The notes under the pieces are model-generated. The model saw nothing but the letters and a program-made list of their open reading frames with translations, did no database searches and was not told the DNA's origin. This document shows, one piece after another, positions 8,201-16,605 of a stretch of 64,000 nt of DNA. The stretch is from contig NZ_JAPMLT010000011.1 of assembly GCF_026410385.1 (NCBI RefSeq), positions 109,812 through 173,811 on the forward strand. The letters are read 5' to 3'. A program made the translations under genes and the position numbers. Numbering within the stretch: the first letter of the stretch is position 1; each line of letters starts with the position of its first letter. This DNA is from Tumebacillus lacus (GTDB lineage Bacteria; Bacillota; Bacilli; Tumebacillales; Tumebacillaceae).

Positions 8201-8748
8201 CCGAGAAGGAAAAAATGCTGGCAGGCGAGCTCTACCTGGCCAGCGACCCGCAACTGGTGAGCGAGCGGAAAAACGCTCGTCGTCTCACCCGGCTCTATAA
8301 TGCTACGACGGAAGACGAGACCGAACAACGACGTACTCTGCTCAGCGAACTGTTCGGGTCGACTGGGCGGCAGATCGAGGTCGAGCCGCCGTTCCGTTGT
8401 GACTACGGCTACAACATCCACGCGGGCAACGGTTTCTATGCAAACTTCAACTGCGTCCTCCTCGACGTCTGCGAAGTGCGCATCGGCGAAAACGTGCTGT
8501 TTGGCCCGAATGTGCAGGTGTACACGGCGACCCATCCGCTGGTAGCCAGCGAACGCATCAAAGGTCCTGAATTGGGCAAGCCGATCACCATCGGGAACAA
8601 CGTCTGGATCGGCGGCGGTGCGATCATCGGTCCCGGTGTAACCATCGGGGACAACACCACCATCGGGGCAGGCAGCGTCGTCACGAAGGACATCCCGGCA
8701 GGCGTGTTTGCCGCAGGGAATCCGTGCCGCGTGATTCGTGAACTGTAA
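8197..8748 (+). CDS. maa: maltose/galactoside-type sugar O-acetyltransferase
   Basis: This 183-residue left-handed beta-helix acetyltransferase has an N-terminal Mac domain (TEKEKMLAGELYLASDPQL) and hexapeptide repeats with ITIGNNVWIGGGAIIGPGV and TTIGAGSVVTKDIPAG. The conserved catalytic His is in YTATHPL. It should transfer acetyl from acetyl-CoA to the C6 hydroxyl of maltose, glucose or related sugars. It starts at GTG 8197 inside the DsbA stop (GTGA overlap), so it probably depends on translation of the upstream gene. A strong terminator follows. Confidence 0.9.
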   Translation: MTEKEKMLAGELYLASDPQLVSERKNARRLTRLYNATTEDETEQRRTLLSELFGSTGRQIEVEPPFRCDYGYNIHAGNGFYANFNCVLLDVCEVRIGENVLFGPNVQVYTATHPLVASERIKGPELGKPITIGNNVWIGGGAIIGPGVTIGDNTTIGAGSVVTKDIPAGVFAAGNPCRVIREL

Positions 8749-8761
8749 GGGAAACGGCAAG

Positions 8762-8795
8762 AAAGGCTGTCGAGTCTGATCTCGACAGCCTTTTT
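8762..8795 (+). terminator. Rho-independent terminator
   Basis: AAGGCTGTCGAG pairs perfectly with CTCGACAGCCTT around TCTGAT, followed by T residues, just after the acetyltransferase. Confidence 0.92.
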
Positions 8796-8871
8796 AAATA
8801 TGAAGTATTCAAAATAATAAGAATCTTAATTGTGTCGTTATCCGCTGATTGCTCTCTCATTCTCCCCATTT

Positions 8872-8908
8872 TGAACAAAAGAGCCGACATCCGCAGAGGT
8901 CGACTCTT
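8872..8908 (-). terminator. terminator for the minus-strand genes
   Basis: Read on the minus strand, GAGTCGAC and GTCGGCTC form an 8-bp stem with one wobble pair, followed by TTTTGTT. It lies 30 bp past the end of the subtilase remnant. The 190 bp between the acetyltransferase and that remnant holds only these two terminators. Confidence 0.7.
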
Positions 8909-8937
8909 TCGTGATAGTTGTAGGAGTTGTTTTTATT

Positions 8938-9372
8938 TTAATAGTTCAGTGCCTTCTCCAGATCCATCATGCCGTTGCTCCAATACTCACCCGTTCCGGC
9001 GATCTCTTGGGAGGAGTAGGCGATGCGTTCCATGACTTCTTTCGCTCCCATCTCCGGGTTGGTCGACCAGATCAGCGAGGCGGCACCGGCGAGAGCGGCG
9101 GAGCTCATCGAGGAGCCGCTGACTCGAGCCAGTTGACCTTGGAGACCGGCGGTAACGATGTCGCTGTCGATGATCGCCGTCTGCGACCATTTGCCGATCG
9201 CGGTGAGGTCGGACGGGTAGAGTTCGTGGATGATGCCGGCGGCGTACATCAATTTGTCATAGAGGTTCGCGCATTCCGGGCACCCTTCATCCGGGTTGAC
9301 CGCTTCCGGGATCTCAATGTCGAGCTTCGGCGGGCATCCGAGCGGGTTGCAGATGCCGGCATTCCCTTTATT
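8938..9372 (-). pseudogene. C-terminal remnant of an S8 (subtilisin-like) peptidase
   Basis: The open frame (about 144 codons) resembles only the last third of a subtilase. SGSSMSSAALAGAASLIW corresponds to the catalytic Ser segment (normally GTSM-S/A-xPHVAGAAAL), and a final helix-rich tail follows. The Asp and His segments are absent, and the usual Pro-His after the Ser is replaced by Ala-Ala. The frame opens within the last codons of the exported gene upstream and has no convincing start or ribosome site. Cysteines occur near its N-terminal end (CNPLGCPPK, CPEC). Decayed gene is the best reading; a degenerate secreted protein is the alternative. Confidence 0.55.
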
Positions 9373-10177
9373 TCACCCGCTCGTATCCGAGCCCTTTCAA
9401 CGCCCAGACTTCCTCCGTGATCTTGGTCTCATCTTGCATGTCCCGGCGGGTCACCGTGAACTGTTCAATGCCTTTTTGAAACTTTACATCCGCGCCCCAC
9501 AGCTCCTGCCATCGCTTGTACTCAGGAGCCCAGACCAGACGCCAGCCCTTGCCGGTGCGCTGCAACAAGTGCACCTCATGACCGATCTGAGTCTGTCCGT
9601 AGCGCACGACGGCCGCCATCAGATTGCCTTCTTGGTGCAACTCCGTCACCACGCCGCCGCAAAGCGGGCCTTCTGCCAGCACGGTCTGCCGTTTTTTCGT
9701 CAAGTCATCGGCCGCTTGCGGGTAGGGCTGCGAATTCCACGCACCGTTGTCATACCAGACGAGGCCGTGTGCCTCCAGCACGTTGACCCCGCGGCCGAAC
9801 GCCACAGCGAGGGTCGGCACTTCGTTCGGCGCGTTCGCAGGTTCGGTGCGGTAGACCATCGTGATGTCGGCGCCAGCGGGCAGCCCGGTCGCCGCCAGCG
9901 GTTTGCCGTTTGGCGAGCGTTCCATCAGCTCCGGGAGTTTTGTACCTGCGGCGAACTGTTCCGCATGATTGAGCAGGCGGCGCATCTCGTTTTCTGTCAG
10001 CGATTCCTGCACGCCGCACGGCAACAAGGCGGACGGGTAGGGCGCCATCCGCCACCCGTCCGACGGTGTTTCCGATGTCTCAGCAGAGGGGGCCGGGTCT
10101 GCCGCGTAACCGATGGCAAAGTAACTGCCAAACGCCAGACACAACGCGAGCCCGGTGCTCCAGATTCGTTTATTCAT
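9368..10177 (-). CDS. exported protein of unknown function
   Basis: This 269-residue protein has a clear Sec signal peptide (MNKRIWSTGLALCLAFGSYF, probable cleavage near GYA-ADP). No family is recognised. The mature part contains two cysteines, in LLPCGV and GPLCGG, and alternating beta/aromatic segments such as GKGWRLVWAPEYKRWQELW. It may be an NTF2-like or beta-sandwich domain, but I cannot support either. The ATG at 10177 follows GGAGGACGAG. It is divergent from the cysteine-rich TPR gene and overlaps the start of the subtilase remnant. Confidence 0.7.
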   Translation of the reverse strand: MNKRIWSTGLALCLAFGSYFAIGYAADPAPSAETSETPSDGWRMAPYPSALLPCGVQESLTENEMRRLLNHAEQFAAGTKLPELMERSPNGKPLAATGLPAGADITMVYRTEPANAPNEVPTLAVAFGRGVNVLEAHGLVWYDNGAWNSQPYPQAADDLTKKRQTVLAEGPLCGGVVTELHQEGNLMAAVVRYGQTQIGHEVHLLQRTGKGWRLVWAPEYKRWQELWGADVKFQKGIEQFTVTRRDMQDETKITEEVWALKGLGYERVK

Positions 10178-10317
10178 GCTTCTCTCGTCCTCCTTTCAGC
10201 AAGCTCACAGGATGTGACCGTTCGGATAGTATGTGCGAGTTCTCCTAATTTCAGCCAAATTTGAGAAGAAGGGTAAAGATAAATGCTGAAAAATTACAAA
10301 TTAATTACTGTACATAC

Positions 10318-10345
10318 TTGCACAAATATAAGAACGTGCTATATT
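10318..10345 (+). promoter_or_regulatory. candidate sigma-A promoter of the TPR/cysteine-rich gene
   Basis: TTGCAC (10318-10323) and TATATT (10340-10345), 16 bp apart, lie in an AT-rich stretch 44 bp before the start codon. Confidence 0.5.
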
Positions 10346-10388
10346 TACTGTGTCAACATTAACTACATCCCAAAAGGAGGCGATTCAA

Positions 10389-11849
10389 ATGGTGAAACGG
10401 AAAGTCGTCAGTCTTGTGATGACAGCTCTCCTCATTGGTCTGACCGCGACTGCGGATCTGGCCAACGCCGCGCTTGCGACCGGACAAGCTCCGGCTGTCA
10501 GCGAACAAAAGCAAGAAAAGCAATTGAGTCAAGATGTCGTCGATTCGCTGAAAGGGAACCTCGGTTCCAAGTCCCTGCCGGACGCCAACGAGCCGCTGGA
10601 ACTGCTCCAGCAACTCGAAAAGGCAAAAGGCACGCCGATGGAACTGGAAAAGTTCCAAGAGCTGGCTGCGAAATACCCGGACAGCCGCACCGCGCATACG
10701 CAATTGGCACAAGCGTACTGGAAACAGTTCAAAGATTCCGGCAATAAGAATCTCGCCAAGCAAGCGTTTGCAGCCGAACTGAAAGCTTCGCAAAACGGTC
10801 TGGCACAAGGCGACGTGCACTATGTGCCGTGGCTGGATGAGATGGGCACGGAAGCCGGGCAACTGGACGCGGTCGTCGCGCACTACAACGACATCCTCGC
10901 GAAGTTCCCGAACGATTTCCAAACCAACCTCTACCTCGCAAAAGTTCTGGTCAAGCAAAACGACCTGAACAAAGCAGACGGTCTGTTTAAAAAAGCGAAA
11001 GAAGTCCGCCCGGCAGGCAATATCGACGCGCACGCTGCGTATGCGGAATTTTTGCTCGATCAAGGCCGCTATGAACAAGCGCTGACCGAGTCGATCCTCG
11101 TCGGCGAAGACTTCGAGTACATGCACTTCTTGCAAGGCGTCGCGCTGGAAAAGCTCGGCCGCGGCGACGAAGCAAAAGCGCACTACGCCAAATTCACCGA
11201 GTTCTCCCAGTCCTTCCCGGCAGCGAAACGCTACCAGATCGAAGGCAGCGAGTACCAAGCGGGCATCGGCTTTGAAGGCGATGTTTCGATCCAAGCGACT
11301 GCGTCTGTCAACCTGTCCTGGGTTATCGCTTGCGAAGCAACCACCGAATCCTACGGTGGTCAATCGCAAGTCGGTTGGTCGGTTCGTCAACGCGTAAACC
11401 GCGGCTCGACCAAAGTCAGCGGCGCGACCTGCATGTACACCACCAACAGCGGTACGACGCAGGATGAGAAATACCGAAACGTTATCTGCCAGTCCTACGC
11501 GTACACGTCCCTGAAATGTAACTCCTACAAAGACGTCTACACCTGCGTAAACACGAACACCCGCACGGCGACCACCGACTCGGTGGCGAGCAAAGTCTAC
11601 AACGGAACCACCCCGGACCCGTACACCGGCTACTGCCCGTCGGGCACCAAATCAAGCACCAACAACTGCACAGCGACTTGCTCGGGTGCCGTGAGCAACA
11701 CCACCTCTTGGACTGCCAAGACTCCGCACTCCTTCCTCGGCGGCACCACCAAGCGCACCAAGCCGTATTCCTGCTACCTGGAAGCGCTGAACGTCTGCGG
11801 CAACGGCGGCTCTGAAAACTGGTTCTACTACAACAACGCGAACACTTGA
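10389..11849 (+). CDS. exported TPR protein with cysteine-rich C-terminal domain resembling SleB-type hydrolases
   Basis: This 486-residue protein starts at ATG 10389 (AAAGGAGG upstream). It has a signal peptide ending near LANA-ALA, and helical repeats over about residues 60-290 that look like TPRs (LEKFQELAAKYPDSRTAHTQ, NDFQTNLYLAKVLVKQNDLN). All ten cysteines lie in the last 172 residues. There, ACEATTESYGGQSQVGWSVR resembles the catalytic segment of Hydrolase_2/SleB wall hydrolases (AxEARGExYxGQxAVA), with Glu316 in the catalytic position. The rest of the domain is diverged, so the hydrolase assignment is tentative. The next gene encodes an exported DsbA that could form its disulfides. 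Confidence 0.7.
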   Translation: MVKRKVVSLVMTALLIGLTATADLANAALATGQAPAVSEQKQEKQLSQDVVDSLKGNLGSKSLPDANEPLELLQQLEKAKGTPMELEKFQELAAKYPDSRTAHTQLAQAYWKQFKDSGNKNLAKQAFAAELKASQNGLAQGDVHYVPWLDEMGTEAGQLDAVVAHYNDILAKFPNDFQTNLYLAKVLVKQNDLNKADGLFKKAKEVRPAGNIDAHAAYAEFLLDQGRYEQALTESILVGEDFEYMHFLQGVALEKLGRGDEAKAHYAKFTEFSQSFPAAKRYQIEGSEYQAGIGFEGDVSIQATASVNLSWVIACEATTESYGGQSQVGWSVRQRVNRGSTKVSGATCMYTTNSGTTQDEKYRNVICQSYAYTSLKCNSYKDVYTCVNTNTRTATTDSVASKVYNGTTPDPYTGYCPSGTKSSTNNCTATCSGAVSNTTSWTAKTPHSFLGGTTKRTKPYSCYLEALNVCGNGGSENWFYYNNANT

Positions 11850-11873
11850 TCTTTTATTTCGTACCGAAACACC

Positions 11874-11898
11874 GGCGGAGGGGATACTCCTCTCCGCC
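11874..11898 (+). repeat. intergenic hairpin between the TPR gene and dsbA-like gene
   Basis: GGCGGAGGGG pairs with CCTCTCCGCC (one wobble) around ATACT. No T run follows, so it may be an mRNA-stability or processing hairpin separating expression of the two genes rather than a terminator. Confidence 0.6.
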
Positions 11899-11927
11899 AC
11901 ATTCTGATTTAAAGTGAGGAATCATAC

Positions 11928-12668
11928 ATGCTGAAAAAACTGGCCGTCCCGCTGATGCTGTTGTTAGCCGTCCTCGTCCTCGTGCAGGGTGGCTTTATGA
12001 TCGTGACGATGAACAAACTGAACAACCTCGAAGCGACGCTCGCGACGAACACCGCGCCTGCGACCGGTCAGGCCGCCGGGTCTACGGAAACGGCCGATGC
12101 AGAGGAAGCAGCCGATGCGCCGGGAGCAGAAGTCTCGCCGATCCCGGTCACGTTCGAAGGTTCCCCGTTGCGCGGCAACCCCAATGCGAAAGTTACAATC
12201 GTCGAGTTTACCGATTTTGAGTGCCCGTTCTGCAAACAGGCCAAACCGGCAATCAATGAAGTGTTTGAGAAATACAAAGACCAAGTCAAGCATGTCCTGC
12301 GTCACTACCCGATCAGCGCCATTCATGCCGGAGCGGTCGATGCCGCAATGGCGAGCGCCTGCGCGAATGAACAGCAAAAGTTCTGGGAGTATCACGACAT
12401 CGCGTTTGAAAAAGCGGGCGACAGCGGCTCCCTGTCCAAAGATGTGCTCAAGTCGATTGCTACGGAAGTCGGCCTGAACCGGACGACGTTCGATTCTTGC
12501 TTCGACTCCAGAAAATACATTCAACAGGTGCAAAAAGACTTTGAGGACGGCAACTCCTACACGGTCGCCGGCACCCCGACTTTCTTTATTAACAACCGGA
12601 TCGTAGTAGGTTCGCAGCCGGTTGAAGTGTTGGAAAAGATTATCGAAGAGGAATTGAAAAAAATGTGA
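11928..12668 (+). CDS. membrane-anchored thiol-disulfide oxidoreductase (DsbA/BdbD-like)
   Basis: This 246-residue protein has an uncleaved N-terminal membrane anchor (KLAVPLMLLLAVLVLVQGGF), a short coiled segment, an Ala/Glu-rich linker and a DsbA-type thioredoxin domain. The redox site is CPFC (Cys99, Cys102) and the cis-proline loop is GTPTFFINN. It should act outside the membrane, oxidising or isomerising cysteines of secreted proteins. The immediately upstream gene encodes a secreted protein with ten cysteines, a likely client. The ATG at 11928 follows GTGAGGAAT. Confidence 0.88.
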   Translation: MLKKLAVPLMLLLAVLVLVQGGFMIVTMNKLNNLEATLATNTAPATGQAAGSTETADAEEAADAPGAEVSPIPVTFEGSPLRGNPNAKVTIVEFTDFECPFCKQAKPAINEVFEKYKDQVKHVLRHYPISAIHAGAVDAAMASACANEQQKFWEYHDIAFEKAGDSGSLSKDVLKSIATEVGLNRTTFDSCFDSRKYIQQVQKDFEDGNSYTVAGTPTFFINNRIVVGSQPVEVLEKIIEEELKKM

Positions 12669-12670
12669 TT

Positions 12671-12697
12671 AAAGAGGTCCTATGGACCTCTTTATTT
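12671..12697 (+). terminator. Rho-independent terminator
   Basis: AAAGAGGTCC and GGACCTCTTT form a perfect 10-bp stem with a TAT loop, followed by an AT-rich tract, directly after the DsbA-like gene. Confidence 0.85.
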
Positions 12698-12726
12698 AAT
12701 TAGTGGAACATGATAGTATAAGTAGG

Positions 12727-12768
12727 CAGACATAATATTACAGACATGCATATTTACCCGAATGTCTG
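12727..12768 (+). repeat. CAGACAT repeats and possible attenuator hairpin before livJ
   Basis: Two direct CAGACAT copies (12727-12733, 12741-12747) and one inverted copy ATGTCTG (12762-12768). The second and third can form a 7-bp hairpin followed by ATTTTAATTTTT, which looks like a weak terminator in the livJ leader; the direct repeats could be an operator or compete for pairing. Confidence 0.4.
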
Positions 12769-12805
12769 ATTTTAATTTTTATCTTTATAAGGAGGTATAC
12801 AAAAC

Positions 12806-13948
12806 ATGAAATCTTGGCAAAAACTCGGTCTCGCACTCACTTTGTCTTCGGCGCTGCTGTCTGCCTGCAGCCCGGAAGCGGTGAACAACTCCTCGGGCGG
12901 CGGCAGCGGTGAAATTCTGATCGGCGTCCAAACCCCCACGACCGGTTCATCTGCCAAAATGGGCGAGGACATGAACAACGCGATCAAGATGGCGACCGAA
13001 GAGATCAACGAAAAAGGCGGCATCGACGGCAAAAAGATCAAGTTGGAGTTTGCCGATGACGCGTGCGATCCGCAAACGGCGACGGCAGCTGCGAACAAAC
13101 TGGTCTCGCAAGGGGTCAAGGCGGTCATCGGATTCTACTGCTCGGGTGCCACGCTCCCATCGTCCGGCATCTACCACAACGCGGGCGTCCCGGTGATGGT
13201 CACAGCGGCTTCCTCGGCAAAAATTCCGGCACAAGGGTACAAAGAGGTCTTCTTGACCACCGCGACCACCGACCAACAGAGTGAAGCGGCGGCCGAATAT
13301 ATGCTCAAAACGCTCGGCGGCAAGCGCGTTGCCATCGTGCATGACAACACCGCTTTTGCCAAAGGGCTTGCGGAGACCACCCAGACGGCTGTGCAAAAAC
13401 AAGGCGGACAAGTCGTCGCCTTCGAAGCGATCAACCCGGAAGAGAAAGACTTCACGGCGATGCTGACCCAACTGAAAGCGCAAAAGCCGGACGCGACGTT
13501 CTGGACGGCCTACTACGCGGCGGGAGGCCTGCTGATCAAGCAATTCGAGCAGCTCGGTGTCTCCGGCGCGATCGGCGTGGGCGACGGCTCCAACGACAAA
13601 ACCCTGATCGAGATCGCGGGCAAAGAGGCGGCGGAGGACGCATTTGTCATCACCTCGCCGACCGCTGAGTTCATCCCGGAAGCCAAGTCGTTCATCGACA
13701 CCTACAAGTCGAAGTTCAACATGGAGCCGGGTCCGTACACCGCCGTCTCCTATGACGGCATGCGCCTGCTCGCCGATGCGATCAAACGCGCAGGCTCCGA
13801 TGACAAAGCGGCGATTGTCAAAGCACTGTCAGAGACCAAGTCGTTCAAAACGTTCGGAGGCGATGTGTCGTTCAAGTCGGACGGCACGCTGGAGAAATCC
13901 AACTTTATCGTCCTGAAAGTGAAAAACGGCCAATTCACTCGTGAATAG
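12806..13948 (+). CDS. livJ: branched-chain amino acid ABC transporter, substrate-binding lipoprotein
   Basis: This 380-residue Leu/Ile/Val-binding-type protein (periplasmic-binding fold type I) has a lipoprotein signal with lipobox LLSAC, so it should be anchored to the outer face of the membrane. The mature part starts with GEILIGVQTPTTGSSAKMGE and contains GVKAVIGFYCSGATLP and an AIVHDNTAFAKG hinge region, as in LivJ/LivK. The ATG at 12806 has AAGGAGGTATAC upstream. It heads a complete livJHMGF operon; binding proteins of this family also serve amides and other amino acids, so the ligand is inferred. Confidence 0.92.
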   Translation: MKSWQKLGLALTLSSALLSACSPEAVNNSSGGGSGEILIGVQTPTTGSSAKMGEDMNNAIKMATEEINEKGGIDGKKIKLEFADDACDPQTATAAANKLVSQGVKAVIGFYCSGATLPSSGIYHNAGVPVMVTAASSAKIPAQGYKEVFLTTATTDQQSEAAAEYMLKTLGGKRVAIVHDNTAFAKGLAETTQTAVQKQGGQVVAFEAINPEEKDFTAMLTQLKAQKPDATFWTAYYAAGGLLIKQFEQLGVSGAIGVGDGSNDKTLIEIAGKEAAEDAFVITSPTAEFIPEAKSFIDTYKSKFNMEPGPYTAVSYDGMRLLADAIKRAGSDDKAAIVKALSETKSFKTFGGDVSFKSDGTLEKSNFIVLKVKNGQFTRE

Positions 13949-13963
13949 GTGGGTGACACCCAA

Positions 13964-14857
13964 ATGGAAATGTTCACCCAACAAATGATCAATGCGCTGA
14001 TCATCGGTTCGTTTTACGCCTTGATCGCGCTGGGGTATTCGATGGTCTACGGGATCATCAAACTGTTGAACTTCGCGCACGGTGACCTGTACATGGTCGG
14101 TGCGTTCGTCGGGTTTGCCGTGCTGTCCCTCTTTGGGGGTGGCACGGGGTTGCTCGGCGTGGTGGTCGCCTTCTTTGCGGCCCTCCTGTTCGGCGGATTG
14201 CTCGGCATCGGCATCGAGCGCGTCGCGTATCGTCCGCTGCTCTCTTCACCGCGGCTGACGATCCTGATCACGGCGGTCGGCGTGTCGCTGGTGCTGGAAA
14301 ACGGCGTGATGAAATCGTTCGGTCCGAGTTTCAAAGTCTATCCGGTGCAACTGCCGACCGAAGGATTTCAGATCTTTGGTGCGACGTTGACCTACGCGCA
14401 GATCTTGATCATCCTGCTCTCAGTGCTGCTGATGACCGCTCTGCACCTGTTTGTCACCCGCTCTCTGTACGGCAAGGCGATGCGCGCCATCTCCATCGAC
14501 CATGCGGCGACGTCTTTGATGGGCATTCCGGTGACACGCATCATCTCGCTGACGTTTTTCATCGGCTCGTCGCTGGCGGCCGCATCCGGGATGATGGCGG
14601 GCATGTACTACGGGCAGATCTCGTTTATGATGGGCTTTATCGTCGGATTGAAGGCGTTCACCGCTGCGGTCATCGGCGGGATCGGCTCCATCCCCGGCGC
14701 GATGCTGGGGGGGCTTGTGCTCGGCCTGCTGGAGTCATTTGGCACCGTCTGGCTTGGCAGTGAGTGGAAGGACGTGTTTGCCTTCTCTATTTTGATACTG
14801 ATCCTCGTGCTGAAACCGACCGGGCTGCTCGGGGAAAACGTGACGGAGAGGATGTAG
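13964..14857 (+). CDS. livH: branched-chain amino acid ABC transporter permease LivH
   Basis: This permease of about 297 residues has eight or so hydrophobic segments. It starts QQMINALIIGSFYALIALGY and carries the family motif GIIKLLNFAHGDLYMVGAF and the C-terminal TAAVIGGIGSIPGAMLGG coupling loop. It forms the membrane channel with LivM. The ATG at 13964 is chosen because an AGGTGGG site lies upstream; an in-frame GTG at 13949 immediately follows the livJ stop. Confidence 0.93.
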   Translation: MEMFTQQMINALIIGSFYALIALGYSMVYGIIKLLNFAHGDLYMVGAFVGFAVLSLFGGGTGLLGVVVAFFAALLFGGLLGIGIERVAYRPLLSSPRLTILITAVGVSLVLENGVMKSFGPSFKVYPVQLPTEGFQIFGATLTYAQILIILLSVLLMTALHLFVTRSLYGKAMRAISIDHAATSLMGIPVTRIISLTFFIGSSLAAASGMMAGMYYGQISFMMGFIVGLKAFTAAVIGGIGSIPGAMLGGLVLGLLESFGTVWLGSEWKDVFAFSILILILVLKPTGLLGENVTERM

Positions 14858-14861
14858 AGAG

Positions 14862-15818
14862 ATGGCACAGCTTCAAACCACGACTCCTTTGGCAAAAAAA
14901 TCGCCGCTGATTCCTGTCCTGCTGGCACTGTTCGCCGTCATCCTGTTCCTGATGCCGTACTATGCGAACAACTACATGCTCGACGTCGCGACGATGGCGC
15001 TGTTTTACGTCGTCCTCGCGCTCGGTCTGAACATCGTCGTCGGCTATGCCGGGCTGCTCGACCTCGGCTACTCCGCGTTTTTTGCGGTCGGGGCGTACAC
15101 GTCGGCGATCTTGATGACGCAGTTTCAGATGAATTTTTGGCTGACCTTCCTGATCGGCGGCGCTCTGGCCGCTCTGGCCGGGATCATCATCGGCGCGCCG
15201 ACGCTTCGGTTGCGCAGCGACTACCTCGCCATCGTCACGCTCGGCTTTGGCGAGATCATTCGGATCACGGCGCTGAACTTGGAGATCACCGGCTCATCCT
15301 CGGGGATCTTCGGCATCCCGCGCCCGTCCATCGGCGGCTACGCGTTCACGCACTTGTATGATTTTTACTGGGCGATGCTGTTGCTGGCGATCCTGACTCT
15401 GTTTGCGGTCAACCGACTCGGCAACTCGCGTCTGGGCCGCGCATGGAAATACATCCGCGAAGACGAGGATGCGGCGGAAGCGATGGGCATCGACCGCGTG
15501 CGCGTGAAATTGATCGCCTATGCGCTCGGAGCGATGTTTGGCGGATTTGCCGGCTCGCTGTTTGCGGTCAAGATGTCGGCGATTGCGCCGGAGAGCTTCA
15601 ATTTTATGCAATCGGTGATGATCTTGCTCGCCATCGTGTTCGGCGGCCTCGGCCGTCTGCCGGGCGTCGTGCTCGGGGCGGTGCTGGTGATCATCTTGCC
15701 GGAGTTGATGCGCAGCTTTGCTGAATGGCGCTTCCTGCTGTTCGGGATCGCGCTGGTCGTGATGATGATCTTCCGTCCGCAGGGCTTGTGGCCGAGCGGC
15801 CGCGGGAAGACGGAGTGA
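14862..15818 (+). CDS. livM: branched-chain amino acid ABC transporter permease LivM
   Basis: This 318-residue polytopic permease has the LivM motifs LGLNIVVGYAGLLDLGYSAF, LRLRSDYLAIVTLGFGEIIR and the coupling helix IREDEDAAEAMGIDRVRVKL. It pairs with LivH to form the translocation path. The start lies 4 bp after the livH stop, consistent with coupled translation. Confidence 0.94.
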   Translation: MAQLQTTTPLAKKSPLIPVLLALFAVILFLMPYYANNYMLDVATMALFYVVLALGLNIVVGYAGLLDLGYSAFFAVGAYTSAILMTQFQMNFWLTFLIGGALAALAGIIIGAPTLRLRSDYLAIVTLGFGEIIRITALNLEITGSSSGIFGIPRPSIGGYAFTHLYDFYWAMLLLAILTLFAVNRLGNSRLGRAWKYIREDEDAAEAMGIDRVRVKLIAYALGAMFGGFAGSLFAVKMSAIAPESFNFMQSVMILLAIVFGGLGRLPGVVLGAVLVIILPELMRSFAEWRFLLFGIALVVMMIFRPQGLWPSGRGKTE

Positions 15819-15831
15819 GGAGGGGCCGATC

Positions 15832-16605
15832 GTGGCATTGGTGGAAGTAAAAAATGTGACGTTGCAATTCGGCGGCCTGACCGCCATCGACGACTTGTCG
15901 TTTGAGATCCCGGAGCGGACGATCATGAGCGTGATCGGCCCGAACGGGGCGGGCAAGACGTCTGTGTTCAACATGCTGACCGGCTTTTACCGTCCGACGC
16001 GCGGTGAGTTTCGCCTGAAAGGGCAAAACTTGGTCGGGAGAAAACCGAGTGCCATCACCCGGCTCGGCGTGGCGCGCACGTTCCAAAATCTGCGGTTGTT
16101 TCCTGATCTGACCGTGCTGGAAAACGTGATGAGCGGCCGGCACGTCCGTACCAAACAGGGCGTCCTCGGCGCGCTGCTGCGGACGCCGTCCCAAAAGCGG
16201 GAAGAGGCGGAGATCCGCGCCCATGCGATGAAATGTCTGGAGTTTGTCGGGGTGGCGCAACACGCGGATAGACTGGTGAAGCATCTGGCCTACGGGGATC
16301 AACGCTATGTCGAGATCGCCCGCGCCCTCGCCACCGAGCCGCAGTTGCTCCTGCTCGACGAACCGGCCGCGGGGCTCAATCCGGTGGAAAAAGTCGAGCT
16401 GGTCGGGTTGATCCGCCGCATCCGCGAGCACTACGACCTGACCGTCGCGCTGATCGAGCACGACATGGGTCTGGTCACCAAAGTCTCGGAGCGGCTGGTC
16501 GTGCTCAACTACGGCCGCAAGATCGCCGAGGGTGCACCAATCGACGTGCTAAACGACCCGCTGGTGATCGAAGCCTACCTCGGGAAGGAGGAGGATGACG
16601 AATGA
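15832..16605 (+). CDS. livG: branched-chain amino acid ABC transporter ATP-binding protein LivG
   Basis: This 257-residue ABC ATPase has Walker A GPNGAGKTS, Q-loop TFQNLRLF, a signature variant LAYGDQRYVEIARALA characteristic of LivG (in place of LSGGQ), Walker B LLLLDEPAAGLNP and switch His in EHDM. It starts at GTG 15832 after AGGAGGGG. Its stop overlaps the livF start by 4 bp. Confidence 0.95.
   Translation: MALVEVKNVTLQFGGLTAIDDLSFEIPERTIMSVIGPNGAGKTSVFNMLTGFYRPTRGEFRLKGQNLVGRKPSAITRLGVARTFQNLRLFPDLTVLENVMSGRHVRTKQGVLGALLRTPSQKREEAEIRAHAMKCLEFVGVAQHADRLVKHLAYGDQRYVEIARALATEPQLLLLDEPAAGLNPVEKVELVGLIRRIREHYDLTVALIEHDMGLVTKVSERLVVLNYGRKIAEGAPIDVLNDPLVIEAYLGKEEDDE

Noticed and set aside
12760..12800. 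CodY-box candidate before livJ
   Set aside because: The T-rich sequence does not match AATTTTCWGAAAATT well enough on either strand.
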